Assembly (NCBI RefSeq): GCF_026183895.1
Contig: NZ_JAPFQI010000004.1
Span: 124,001 to 188,000 of the forward strand
Length of the DNA: 64,000 bases
From: Sabulicella glaciei
Lineage (GTDB): Bacteria > Pseudomonadota > Alphaproteobacteria > Acetobacterales > Acetobacteraceae
Direction: 5' to 3'
Shown: piece by piece, positions 16,287-24,275 of the stretch
How positions within the stretch are numbered: the first letter of the stretch is position 1
Layout: each line of letters starts with the position of its first letter
Notes under the pieces: model-generated
Seen by the model: only the letters and a program-made list of their open reading frames with translations
Databases searched by the model: none
Told to the model about the DNA's origin: nothing
Translations under genes and position numbers: made by a program

Positions 16287-16751
16287 TTAGGCGGCTTCCT
16301 GGGTCAGCACCGGCTGGCGCGGCGGCGCGGCCTCGATCGCGACGCGGCGGGGCTTCAGGGCCTCCGGCACCTCGCGCCGCAGGGACACGTGCAGCAGGCC
16401 ATTCTCCATCCGCGCGCCCTCGACCACGAGGTGGTCGGCCAGGACGAAGCGGCGCTCGAAGGCACGGCCGGCGATGCCGCGGTGCAGGTAGCGGCGCTGT
16501 TCGCCCTCCTGCGCCTGGGGCGCCTTGCCGGTCACGGTGAGGGTGTCGTCCTTCACCACAAGCTCGATGTCGTCGGAGCCGAAGCCGGCGACGGCCATGG
16601 TGAGGGTATAGCGGTCCTCGCCCGTCACCTCGATGTTGTAGGGCGGGTAGGCTTGGCCCTCGGACTGGAGCCGCGCGCCGTCGAGCAGGCGGGCAAAGCG
16701 GTCAAAGCCAATGGCGGTGCGGAGAAGCGGGGAAAAGTCGATCGCGTTCAC
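16287..16751 (-). CDS. Hsp20-family small heat shock protein
   Basis: This 154-residue IbpA-type chaperone binds unfolding proteins. It begins MNAIDFSPLLRTAIGFDRFA, then YPPYNIEVTGEDRYTLTMAV, an alpha-crystallin domain with GIAGRAFERRFVLADHL and GLLHVSLRREVPE. The start codon is GTG with GGAGG six bases upstream. The leader carries a likely RNA thermometer and heat-shock promoter, described separately. Confidence 0.93.
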   Translation of the reverse strand: MNAIDFSPLLRTAIGFDRFARLLDGARLQSEGQAYPPYNIEVTGEDRYTLTMAVAGFGSDDIELVVKDDTLTVTGKAPQAQEGEQRRYLHRGIAGRAFERRFVLADHLVVEGARMENGLLHVSLRREVPEALKPRRVAIEAAPPRQPVLTQEAA

Positions 16752-16864
16752 GAAGAACCTCCTTCAGGGAGCAAGGTCCAGGAACAGCGGGCGATCCGTC
16801 ACGGTCCCCCCGATCGGGCAGGGCCTCGGATGCTCGCGCCGGGGCCCGCAGGGGCGCCCCGACA
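16752..16864 (-). promoter_or_regulatory. Candidate ROSE-type RNA thermometer in the hsp20 leader
   Basis: On the minus strand, TTGCT (16774-16770) lies just before the Shine-Dalgarno GGAGG (16762-16758) in TTGCTCCCTGAAGGAGG. CTCC pairs with GGAG, leaving G opposite G and U opposite U, which is the arrangement described for ROSE elements (conserved UYGCU against the SD). The leader would be about 110 nt if the promoter proposed at 16871-16899 is right, a usual ROSE length. Folding of the 5' part was not computed. Confidence 0.6.
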
Positions 16865-16870
16865 GCGCAG

Positions 16871-16899
16871 AAATGGAAAAGGCCGCCCCCTCGTTCAAG
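16871..16899 (-). promoter_or_regulatory. Candidate RpoH (sigma-32-type) promoter for hsp20
   Basis: On the minus strand CTTGAA (16899-16894) is followed after 17 bases by CCATTT (16876-16871), which resembles the CTTGAA / CCCCATNT heat-shock consensus. The -35 lies in the loop of the rpmE terminator, so the two signals are interleaved. Confidence 0.45.
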
Positions 16900-16908
16900 G
16901 GGGCGGCC
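16877..16908 (-). terminator. Rho-independent terminator of rpmE
   Basis: GGCCGCCCCC and GGGGGCGGCC form a 10-bp stem with an 8-base loop. On the minus strand it ends in TTTT, about 30 bases after the rpmE stop. Confidence 0.85.
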
Positions 16909-16938
16909 CTTCGGCCGTCGCCAAAAAATATCGGGCGA

Positions 16939-17166
16939 TTACTTCCGCTTGGCGCCCAGCCCCGCGAACTTCTTGTTGAACTTCGCCACCTGGCCGCCCG
17001 TGTCGATGATGCGCTGCACGCCGGTCCAAATGGGATGCGACTTCGGATCGATGTCGAGGCGCAGCGTGTCGCCCGGCTTGCCGCCGGCGGTGCGCGTCTT
17101 GAAGGTCGTGCCGTCCGTCATGATGACGTTCAGCTCATGGTAGGCGGGATGGGTGTCGGGCTTCAT
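16939..17166 (-). CDS. rpmE: 50S ribosomal protein bL31
   Basis: This 75-residue protein begins MKPDTHPAYHELNVIMTDGT and ends GGQVAKFNKKFAGLG. It has no CxxC zinc motif, so it is the cysteine-free form of L31. The ATG at 17166 is chosen over the long upstream open frame because it matches the family N-terminus. Confidence 0.95.
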   Translation of the reverse strand: MKPDTHPAYHELNVIMTDGTTFKTRTAGGKPGDTLRLDIDPKSHPIWTGVQRIIDTGGQVAKFNKKFAGLGAKRK

Positions 17167-17319
17167 GGCAGGGCTTTCGGGGATGCGGCAGGCCACGATG
17201 GCGGCCCGGCCGTGAAGCGGGCCACATAGGACAAGAGCGGCGGAACGGCAAGGCGGGCGATTGGCAGCGGCCGTGCCATGCCCTATCGCCGCGCCCTGGC
17301 TTCTGGGAAACCTACCCGC

Positions 17320-17565
17320 ATGACCGACGCGAACCTGCCTGACCGGCTTTCCACCGACCCCTCCAGCCCCTTCCACGACGCCGAGTTGCTGGCGCGCGGC
17401 ATCGGCATCCGCTTCCGCGGCGCGGAGCGGACCAACGTGGAGGAGTACTGCGTTTCCGAGGGATGGGTACGCGTCAGCCTGGGCAACAAGGTGGACCGCA
17501 AGGGCAAGCCGCTGACCATGAAGCTCACCGGCCCGGTGGAGCCCTATCTGCGCGAGCAGGACTGA
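17320..17565 (+). CDS. DUF3297-family protein
   Basis: This 81-residue protein is of the DUF3297 family (LPDRLSTDPSSPFHD, GIGIRFRGAERTNVEEYCVS, GWVRVSLGNKVDRKGKPLTM). The function is unknown; the family is frequent in proteobacteria. The start at MTDANLPDRL fits the family; an in-frame ATG at 17278 would add 14 residues. It is convergent with the Bug gene that follows. Confidence 0.87.
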   Translation: MTDANLPDRLSTDPSSPFHDAELLARGIGIRFRGAERTNVEEYCVSEGWVRVSLGNKVDRKGKPLTMKLTGPVEPYLREQD

Positions 17566-17576
17566 CGCGCTCCGCC

Positions 17577-18530
17577 TCACTGGGCCTGGATGTTGGCGCG
17601 GCGGATCGTGTCGCCCCAGGCCTGGCGGTCGCGCTGCATGCGCGCGGCGAAGCGCTCCGGACCCTCGAAGCTGGGGGTCAGCCCGTTCTCCAGCAGGCGC
17701 TGGCGCACGGTGGGGTCGCGCAAGGCGGCCTCCACGGCGCTCGACCAGCGCCGGATTGCCTCCGGCGCCAGGCCGCGCGGGCCGCAAAGCCCGAACCAAC
17801 CCGCGACCTCCAGCCCCGGCACCGCCTCCGAAAGCCGCGGCGCGGCGGCGAATTCTGGCACACCCTCGGCATCGGCGAGCGCCAGCAGGCGCAATTCGCC
17901 GCCCTGGATCTGCCGCACCACGTCACCGAGATTGGTGATGAGCAGATCCGTCCGCCCTGCGATCAGGTCCACCACGGCGGGCGCCGCCCCGCGATAGGGC
18001 ACGTGCACGAGGTCCAGCCCCGCCATGGCCGCCAGCCGAGCGCCCGTGAGGTGCTGCGCCGAGCCGACGCCCGCGCTGGCATAGCTGACCGTGCCCGGCC
18101 GTGCCCGCGCGGCGGCGAGCACGTCCTGCACCGAGCGGTAGGGGCTGCGCGCCCCGACCACGGCGCCGTAGGAGGAGAGGGCGATGTTGACGACCGGCAC
18201 CAGCTCGGTGCGCGGGTCCACCGGCAGCACGGCGCCCGGCAATTCCGGCGAGATGGTCATGGTGCCCATCGGGCATTGCAGCAGCACGGAGCCATCAGCC
18301 GGGCTGCGCGCCACCATCTCCGCCGCGATGAAGCCATTGGCGCCGGTGCGGTTCTCCACCACCACCCGCGCCCCGAGATGCGGCCCCGCCGCCTCGGCGA
18401 TGAGGCGCGACACGAGATCGGCCGTGCCGCCCGGCGCGAAGCCGGAAACGATCCGCATCGTCCGTTCCTGCGCGGAAGCGGCAAGCGGCAGGAGGCTGGC
18501 GGCGAGGGCGGCCAGGAGAATGCGTCGCAT
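17577..18530 (-). CDS. Bug/TctC-family periplasmic solute receptor 1
   Basis: This 317-residue protein has a signal peptide (MRRILLAALAASLLPLAASA) and the Bug blocks IVSGFAPGGTADLVSRLIA, VENRTGANGFIAAE, HVPYRGAAPAVVDLIAGR. Bug proteins bind carboxylates or related small anions for tripartite tricarboxylate transporters, but no tctA/tctB lies nearby. It is the last gene of the carboxylase operon. The upstream Bug stop overlaps an in-frame GTG (18539); the ATG at 18530 with GGAG 8 bases before is preferred. Confidence 0.9.
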   Translation of the reverse strand: MRRILLAALAASLLPLAASAQERTMRIVSGFAPGGTADLVSRLIAEAAGPHLGARVVVENRTGANGFIAAEMVARSPADGSVLLQCPMGTMTISPELPGAVLPVDPRTELVPVVNIALSSYGAVVGARSPYRSVQDVLAAARARPGTVSYASAGVGSAQHLTGARLAAMAGLDLVHVPYRGAAPAVVDLIAGRTDLLITNLGDVVRQIQGGELRLLALADAEGVPEFAAAPRLSEAVPGLEVAGWFGLCGPRGLAPEAIRRWSSAVEAALRDPTVRQRLLENGLTPSFEGPERFAARMQRDRQAWGDTIRRANIQAQ

Positions 18531-18535
18531 GGGGT

Positions 18536-19498
18536 TCACTCCGCGCGGATGTTGCCGCTCCGGATCACCGCCCCCCAGGCGGCGCGGTCGGCGGCGATGG
18601 TCTGGCTGAAGCGGGCCGGGTCTTCGAAGCGGGGCACGAGGCCGCTCTGGAGCAGGCGCTGGCGGGTGGCGGCATCCTCGGTCGCAGCGCGGATGGCGTC
18701 GGCCCAGCGCGCCACCACCGGCTCCGGCGTGCCGCGCGGCGCGCAGTAGCCGAACCAGCCGGACACGGCGTAGCCCGGCACGGTGTCGCCGATCTGGCCG
18801 ACTCCCGGGAACCCGTCCATGCCGATGCCGTCCGCAAAGGCGAGGAGGCGCATCTCCCCGCCGCGCACCTGCTGCGCCACGTCGCCGAGGTTGGTGATGA
18901 TCGTGTCCACGCGCCCGGCCATCACGTCGAGCACGCCCGGCGCCGCGCCGCGGAAGGGAACGTGGACCAAGGGCACGCGCGCCATCTGCTCCAGCCGCGC
19001 CCCGGACAAGTGGGAAACGGAGCCGATGCCCGCGCTGGCATAGGTCAGCGTGCCGGGCCGTCCGCGGGCGGCGTCCAGGAACCCCGCCACCGTGCGGTGC
19101 GGCGAGTTCGCCGTGACGGCCATGACCTGTGTCGAATGCGCGAAATTGGCAATCGGCTGGAGGTCGCGCGCCGGGTCGATCGGTGTCTGCACGCCGGGCA
19201 GCTCGGGCGAGATCGTCAGCATCCCGGTCGAGCACTGCACGATGGTGTGCCCGTCGGGGGCGGAGCGCGCGGCCTCGGCGGCGGCGATGAAGCCATTGGC
19301 CCCGGTCCGCACCTCCACCACCGGGCGCTGGCCCAGGGTCTGGGCCGCACTCTCGGCCAGGATGCGGTTGACGATGTCGCTGGTGCCCCCGGCCGCGAAG
19401 CCGCCCAGGATGCGCGGCGGGCGGTCCGGGAAGCCCTGCGCGGCCGCGAAGGCGGGCAGGAGGCAGGCGGCGAGCAGGGGAAGCAGGCGTTTCCTCAT
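18536..19498 (-). CDS. Bug/TctC-family periplasmic solute receptor 2
   Basis: This 320-residue protein has signal peptide MRKRLLPLLAACLLPAFAAA and ILGGFAAGGTSDIVNRILAE, VEVRTGANGFIAA, HVPFRGAAPGVLDVMAGR. It is similar throughout to the next gene (both contain TMTISPELPG/MLTISPELPG), so the pair arose by tandem duplication. The ATG overlaps the stop codon of the carboxyltransferase gene (ATGA), which ties ligand capture to the carboxylase. Confidence 0.9.
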   Translation of the reverse strand: MRKRLLPLLAACLLPAFAAAQGFPDRPPRILGGFAAGGTSDIVNRILAESAAQTLGQRPVVEVRTGANGFIAAAEAARSAPDGHTIVQCSTGMLTISPELPGVQTPIDPARDLQPIANFAHSTQVMAVTANSPHRTVAGFLDAARGRPGTLTYASAGIGSVSHLSGARLEQMARVPLVHVPFRGAAPGVLDVMAGRVDTIITNLGDVAQQVRGGEMRLLAFADGIGMDGFPGVGQIGDTVPGYAVSGWFGYCAPRGTPEPVVARWADAIRAATEDAATRQRLLQSGLVPRFEDPARFSQTIAADRAAWGAVIRSGNIRAE

Positions 19499-21051
19499 GG
19501 ACGCATCCTCAACCTGGATGGGGTGGGGGAGAGCAGGGGCAGCGCCAGATCGGCGAACTCGCAAAGGAGGCGCCGCGTGTCGCGTGGGTCGATGATCTCC
19601 TCGACCCAGAAGGTCTCGGCGGTGCGGAAGGGGGAGCGCAGCTTGTTCAGCCGGTCCTCGATCTCCGCCAGCTTGGCGTCCTTGTCCTCGGCCGCGGCGA
19701 TGTCGGCGGCGTAGGCAGCCTCGATCCCGCCTTCCAGCGGCAGCGAGCCCCAGCGGGCCGAAAGCCACGCATAGCGCAGGGAAAGCCGCCCGGCCGGCGC
19801 ATGGGCGGCGCCCGCCACCCCGAAGGCGTTGCGGATGATGACGGTGCACCAGGGCACGGTGGTCTGTCCCATCGCCGCCATGGCCCGCACGCCGAGACGG
19901 ATCGTCGCCGCCTTCTCCGCCTCCAGCCCCACCATGAAGCCCGGGCAGTCGCAAAGATACACGACGGGCAGGTGGAAAGTTTCGGCGAGGTCGAGGAAGC
20001 GGATGATCTTGGCGCAGGCATCGGCGGTCCAGGAGCCGCCATAGAAGAACGGGTCGCTGGCCATCAGCGCCACCGGCACGCCCTTCAGCCGCGCGAGCCC
20101 GGTGATGATCGGGCGCCCGAACATCCGCCCCATCTCGAAGAAGGAGCCGCGATCCACCACGGACTCCACGATGGGCCGCATCTGGTAGACGCGGCGCCGG
20201 TCGCGCGGGATGGCAGTGAACAGCTTCTCGTCCCGCCGCGCCGGGTCGTCGTCGCCGGGCGTGACGGGCGGCAGGGCGTGGACGGAGGAGGGTAGGTAGG
20301 ACAGGAAGCGACGCGCGGCGGCGAAGGCTTCCTCCTCCGTGTCCACGGCGTTGTCCACGGCGCCGGACTTGGTCTGGATTTCCCAGCCGCCCAATTCCTT
20401 CTTGGACAGGTCCTGGCCCAGCCGCGCCACCACGGGCGGGCCAGCCACGAACATCGCGCTCTCCTTGGTCATGACGGAGAAATGCGCGGCGGCGAGCCGT
20501 GCCGCCCCCAGCCCGGCGACGGAACCCAGGCCCAGGCCGACCACCGGCACGTGCGCCAGATTCTCCGTCGTCAGGTGGAAGAGCTGCGACATCCCCACGC
20601 CGCCCGGCAAATTCGCGCGGCCCGTCGTCTCGATGGTCTTGACCGACCCGCCGCCGCCCGAGCCCTCGATCACGCGCAGGATGGGCAGGCGAAACTCCAT
20701 CGCCAGCTTTTCGGCCATCACCGGCTTCTCGCGGATGGTGGCGTCGGCGCTGCCGCCGCGCACGGTGAAGTCGTCGCCCACGATCACCACGGGGCGGCCA
20801 TCCACGCGCGCGCGGCCCATCACGCAGTTCGATGGTGTCAGGCGCTGGAGGTTGCCGGCCTCGTCATACTCGGCGCGCCCGGCGATGGCGCCCGTCTCGT
20901 GGAAGGATTCGGGGTCGGCCAGCTTCTCGATGCGCTCACGCACCGTCAGGCGGCCGCCCGCGTGCTGGCGTGCCACCTTGTCCGGGCCGCCCATTTCCCG
21001 CGCATGGGATTCGCGCAGCCGCAGCTCGTCCAGTTCGGGTTGCCAGTTCAT
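19495..21051 (-). CDS. Acyl-CoA carboxylase carboxyltransferase (beta) subunit
   Basis: This 518-residue carboxyltransferase has two crotonase-like halves, in the family of propionyl-, methylcrotonyl- and geranyl-CoA carboxylases. Marker segments are HAGGRLTVRERIEKLADPES, IEGSGGGGSVKTIETTGR, GLGLGSVAGLGAARLAAAHF and CDCPGFMVGLEAEKAATIR. The substrate cannot be assigned: the usual leucine-pathway partners are absent and two Bug receptors follow instead. ATGA overlaps link it to both neighbours. Confidence 0.9.
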   Translation of the reverse strand: MNWQPELDELRLRESHAREMGGPDKVARQHAGGRLTVRERIEKLADPESFHETGAIAGRAEYDEAGNLQRLTPSNCVMGRARVDGRPVVIVGDDFTVRGGSADATIREKPVMAEKLAMEFRLPILRVIEGSGGGGSVKTIETTGRANLPGGVGMSQLFHLTTENLAHVPVVGLGLGSVAGLGAARLAAAHFSVMTKESAMFVAGPPVVARLGQDLSKKELGGWEIQTKSGAVDNAVDTEEEAFAAARRFLSYLPSSVHALPPVTPGDDDPARRDEKLFTAIPRDRRRVYQMRPIVESVVDRGSFFEMGRMFGRPIITGLARLKGVPVALMASDPFFYGGSWTADACAKIIRFLDLAETFHLPVVYLCDCPGFMVGLEAEKAATIRLGVRAMAAMGQTTVPWCTVIIRNAFGVAGAAHAPAGRLSLRYAWLSARWGSLPLEGGIEAAYAADIAAAEDKDAKLAEIEDRLNKLRSPFRTAETFWVEEIIDPRDTRRLLCEFADLALPLLSPTPSRLRMRP

Positions 21052-22436
21052 GGGAGGGCAGGTTCCTTTGCGAGCGAGTCCAGCAGGCGCTTGCGCGCCG
21101 CCTCAAGGAAGCGCGTGTCCATCCGCGCCTCCCGCATCTCCGGCGCGCGCAGGGCGGCGGCGAGAAAGGCGGCGTTCAGCCTGACCCCCTCCGCCACGCA
21201 GCCATCCAGCGCCGCGGCCAGCTTCTCCAGCGCCGCTTCGCGCGTCGGCGCGTGGGCGATGACCTTGGCGAGCATCGAATCATAGAAAGGCGAGAGCGCG
21301 TCGCCCTCGCGGATGCCCGAATCCACGCGCAGCCCTTCGGCTTCTGCCGGCAGGCGCAGGAGCGCGAGGCGGCCGGGCGAGGGGAGGAAGTTGCGCGATG
21401 GATCCTCCGCGCAGAGCCGTGCCTCCACCGCATGGCCGCCCCAGGCAATGTCTTCCTGCCGGAAGGGCAGCGCCTCCCCGGCGGCGACGCGCAGCTGCCA
21501 TTCGACGATGTCGAGCCCGGTCACCATTTCCGTCACCGGATGCTCGACCTGGAGGCGCGTGTTCATTTCCATGAACCAGACGCGGTCCGGATGCAGCGGC
21601 GCCTCGGCGATGAACTCCACCGTGCCGGCGCCCACGTAGCCCACGGCGCGGGCCAGGGTGCAGGCGCGGCGGCCCAGTTCCTCGCGTAGGGCGGGGGACA
21701 TCCCGGGGGCGGGGCACTCCTCCACCAGCTTCTGGTGGCGGCGCTGCAAGGTGCAGTCGCGTTCGCCCAGGTGCAGCACCGTGCCATGCGCGTCGGCGAG
21801 GATCTGTACCTCGATGTGGCGCGCAGACGGGACGGCGCGTTCCAGCATCACCCGGTCATCGCCGAAGATCGCCGCCTCGCGTCGCGCGGCAGCCAGGGCG
21901 GCGGCGAAACCCTCGGGCGATGCGACGAGGCGCATGCCGCGCCCGCCTCCGCCGCCGATGGCCTTGATCATCACGGGAAAGCCGACCCGCGCGGCTGCCG
22001 CCTCCAGCGCTTCATCCGACTGGTCCGCGCCGGGGTCGCCGGGCAGGCAGGGCAGGCCGGCTTTTTCCGCCAGCGCGCGTGCTTCCGCCTTGCCGCCCAT
22101 GGCGCGGATGGCTGCGGGCGAAGGGCCGACGAAGACCAGGCCCGCTGAGGCGCAGGCTTCAGCGAACTCGGTGCGCTCGGACAAGAAGCCGTAGCCCGGA
22201 TGGACCATGCGCGCCCCCGAGCGTCGCGCGGCTTCGAGCAAGGCGAAAATGGACAGGTAGCTTTCGCGCGGATGCGCCGGCCCGATGGGCTCCGCGCGGT
22301 CGGCGGCCTCGACGTGGAGCGCGGCGGCGTCCGCCTCGGAGAAGACCGCGATGCTTTCGATGCCCAGGCGGCGGCAGGTGCGGGCGATGCGCGCCGCCAC
22401 CTCGCCGCGATTGGCGATCAGGACCGGGCCCAGCAT
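21048..22436 (-). CDS. Biotin carboxylase subunit of the acyl-CoA carboxylase
   Basis: This 462-residue ATP-grasp enzyme carboxylates biotin with ATP and bicarbonate. It has VLIANRGEVAARIARTCRRL, MVHPGYGFLSERTEFAEAC, the glycine loop IKAIGGGGGRGMRLV, the RRHQKLVEECPAP region, and FMEMNTRLQVEHPVTEMVTG. At 462 residues it is the short form with no fused carrier domain, which agrees with the separate biotin-carrier gene immediately upstream (TGATG overlap). Confidence 0.93.
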   Translation of the reverse strand: MLGPVLIANRGEVAARIARTCRRLGIESIAVFSEADAAALHVEAADRAEPIGPAHPRESYLSIFALLEAARRSGARMVHPGYGFLSERTEFAEACASAGLVFVGPSPAAIRAMGGKAEARALAEKAGLPCLPGDPGADQSDEALEAAAARVGFPVMIKAIGGGGGRGMRLVASPEGFAAALAAARREAAIFGDDRVMLERAVPSARHIEVQILADAHGTVLHLGERDCTLQRRHQKLVEECPAPGMSPALREELGRRACTLARAVGYVGAGTVEFIAEAPLHPDRVWFMEMNTRLQVEHPVTEMVTGLDIVEWQLRVAAGEALPFRQEDIAWGGHAVEARLCAEDPSRNFLPSPGRLALLRLPAEAEGLRVDSGIREGDALSPFYDSMLAKVIAHAPTREAALEKLAAALDGCVAEGVRLNAAFLAAALRAPEMREARMDTRFLEAARKRLLDSLAKEPALP

Positions 22437-22663
22437 CAGCGCCGCAGCGTGGCGAGGGGCTGGCCTTCCTCCACCTGCTGGCCTTCCTCCACCAGCAATT
22501 CCAGCACCGTCCCGGAATGAGGCGCGAGGACCGGGATCTCCATCTTCATCGATTCGAGGATCACCACCGGCTCCTCCTCGGCCACCACGGTGCCGGCCGG
22601 GGCGGCGATCTTCCACACGGCGGCGCCGATCTCGGCATGGATGGTGGTGGCACCCTCGGCCAT
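22436..22663 (-). CDS. Biotinyl carrier protein
   Basis: This 75-residue single biotinyl/lipoyl domain carries the biotin attachment motif ESMKME with Lys40, between hydrophobic strands (VVAEEEPVVI and TVLELLVEEGQQVEEGQPL). It shuttles carboxybiotin between the next two gene products. It is the first gene of the five-gene operon and is divergent from a Bug gene. Confidence 0.92.
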   Translation of the reverse strand: MAEGATTIHAEIGAAVWKIAAPAGTVVAEEEPVVILESMKMEIPVLAPHSGTVLELLVEEGQQVEEGQPLATLRR

Positions 22664-22796
22664 GGATATTTCCTCGTTCCTTGTGTCCCGTCGCCATGCT
22701 GCGCGGGCGCTTGGCCCGGAGCGTCGGGCGGGTGCCCGAAGCTGTCAACGCGGGCCGGGGCGAGGCTAGGTCAGCCGACATGAGCTCGGCAAGCCT

Positions 22797-22814
22797 CGAC
22801 CGACCGGTCGGTCG
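22797..22814. promoter_or_regulatory. 18-bp perfect palindrome in the divergent carboxylase/Bug promoter region
   Basis: CGACCGACCGGTCGGTCG reads the same on both strands and lies midway in the 214-base gap between the carrier-protein gene and the Bug gene at 22878. The size, symmetry and GACCGNNCGGTC core are those of TetR-family operators. No TetR-family gene is in the window. Confidence 0.6.
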
Positions 22815-22877
22815 GGCTGGACAGCGGGGCGGCGCGCTGTCTAGCGTTGCCGCAACGAACCAGACGAGGGTGGAGCC

Positions 22878-23861
22878 ATGTCCGCAACGGCAACGATGTC
22901 GCGCCGCGTCGCGCTGGGCGCGGCCCTGGCCATGCCCCTCGTCGGGACGGGCCACGCGCAATCCTTTCCGAGCCGCCCGCTGCGCCTCATCGTGCCTTTC
23001 GTGCCAGGCGGGGGCGCCGACACCACGGCGCGCTTCGTGGCGGAACCGCTGGCGGCGGAACTCGGGCAAAGCGTGATAGTGGAGAATCGCGGCGGCGCCG
23101 GTGGCACCATCGGCACGGCGGCGGTGGCGCAGGCCCCGGCCGACGGGCACACGCTGCTCTACGGCACGCCGGGGCCGCTCATCACCAATCCCTTCCTGAT
23201 GCAGAACATGCCCTATGACGCGGAGCGCGACTTCGCGCCGGTCAGCCTGCTGACGCGTGGCGCCTACCTGCTGGCCGTGCATCGCGACGTTCCGGTGCGC
23301 ACGGTGCGGGAACTGGTCGATTTGGCACGCCGCCAGCCGGGCGAACTGTCCTATGCCAGCGCGGGCGTCGGCGCGGGCAGCCACTTGGCCGGCGAGTTGC
23401 TGTGCATGGAAACGGGTGTGCGCATGTCGCACGTGCCGTATCGCGGCACGGCGCAGGCGGTGCAGGACGTTGCGGCCGGGCGCGTCACCATGTCCATCGA
23501 CACCTATGGCGTGATGATCCCGATGATCCAGGCGGGCAACCTCCGCCCCATCGCGGTGACGAGCCGCGAGCGCTACCCGGAACTGCCCGACGTGCCCACC
23601 ATCGGCGAAACGCTGCCCGGCTTCGAGGTCGGGGTGGTGAACTATGTCTGTGTCCGCAGCGGCACCCCGCGCCCCGCCATCGAGCGGCTGAACCAGGCGC
23701 TGGTGAAGGTGCTCGCCGATCCCGGCTTGCATGCCCGGATGCGCGAGGCCGGAAGCTCCCCGCCCATGTCCAGCACGCCGGAGGAACTCGGCGACATCCT
23801 GCGCTCCGAGCGCGAGAAATGGGGTGCGGTGATCCGCCGCGCCAACATCCGCGCCGGGTAG
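22878..23861 (+). CDS. Bug/TctC-family periplasmic solute receptor 3
   Basis: This 327-residue receptor has Tat/Sec-type leader residues (MSRRVALGAALAMPLVGTGHA, preceded by six residues if the first ATG is used), LIVPFVPGGGADTTARFVAE, VENRGGAGGTIGTA and HVPYRGTAQAVQDVAAGR. An internal ATG at 22896 is an equally good start, since the first ATG has GGAG only two bases upstream. It is divergent from the carboxylase operon across the palindrome and so may share its regulation. Confidence 0.9.
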   Translation: MSATATMSRRVALGAALAMPLVGTGHAQSFPSRPLRLIVPFVPGGGADTTARFVAEPLAAELGQSVIVENRGGAGGTIGTAAVAQAPADGHTLLYGTPGPLITNPFLMQNMPYDAERDFAPVSLLTRGAYLLAVHRDVPVRTVRELVDLARRQPGELSYASAGVGAGSHLAGELLCMETGVRMSHVPYRGTAQAVQDVAAGRVTMSIDTYGVMIPMIQAGNLRPIAVTSRERYPELPDVPTIGETLPGFEVGVVNYVCVRSGTPRPAIERLNQALVKVLADPGLHARMREAGSSPPMSSTPEELGDILRSEREKWGAVIRRANIRAG

Positions 23862-23900
23862 CGAGTTCCGGCAGGGCGGCGTTCCGTGCTTCCCTGCCGC

Positions 23901-24275
23901 ATGGCCGACGACACGCCCGGTTCCCCGCGAGGGCATCGCCTCCGCATCCGAATCCTGCTCGGAAAGGGCGCCCCTTTCGGGCCGGGCAAGGCCGACCTGC
24001 TGGAGGCGGTGCGCGAGACGGGATCCATCGCCGCGGCCGGGCGGCGCCTCGGCATGTCCTACCAGCGCGCGCACGACCTGGTTTCCGCAATGAACTCGCA
24101 TTTCCATGAGCCAGTGGTGGCGCCGGCCAAGGGCGGGTCGCGCGGCGGTGGCAGTCACCTCACCCCCTTCGGGGAGGAGGTGCTGGCCGCCTATCGCCGC
24201 ATCGAGGCGCTGGCCGAAATCGCCGCGGCCGAGCCGCTGCGCTGGCTGGAGACGCGACTCGCCCCCGCGCCCTAG
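23901..24275 (+). CDS. ModE-N-type winged helix regulator
   Basis: This 124-residue protein corresponds to the DNA-binding half of ModE/LysR-type regulators: LLEAVRETGSIAAAGRRLGM, SYQRAHDLVSAMN, then a wing with GGGSHLTPFGEEVLAAYRRI. There is no molybdate-binding TOBE domain, so the signal is unknown. It follows the Bug 3 gene by 39 bases and could act on it. Its TAG overlaps the TAG of the convergent Bug gene (CTAG at 24272-24275). Confidence 0.85.
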   Translation: MADDTPGSPRGHRLRIRILLGKGAPFGPGKADLLEAVRETGSIAAAGRRLGMSYQRAHDLVSAMNSHFHEPVVAPAKGGSRGGGSHLTPFGEEVLAAYRRIEALAEIAAAEPLRWLETRLAPAP

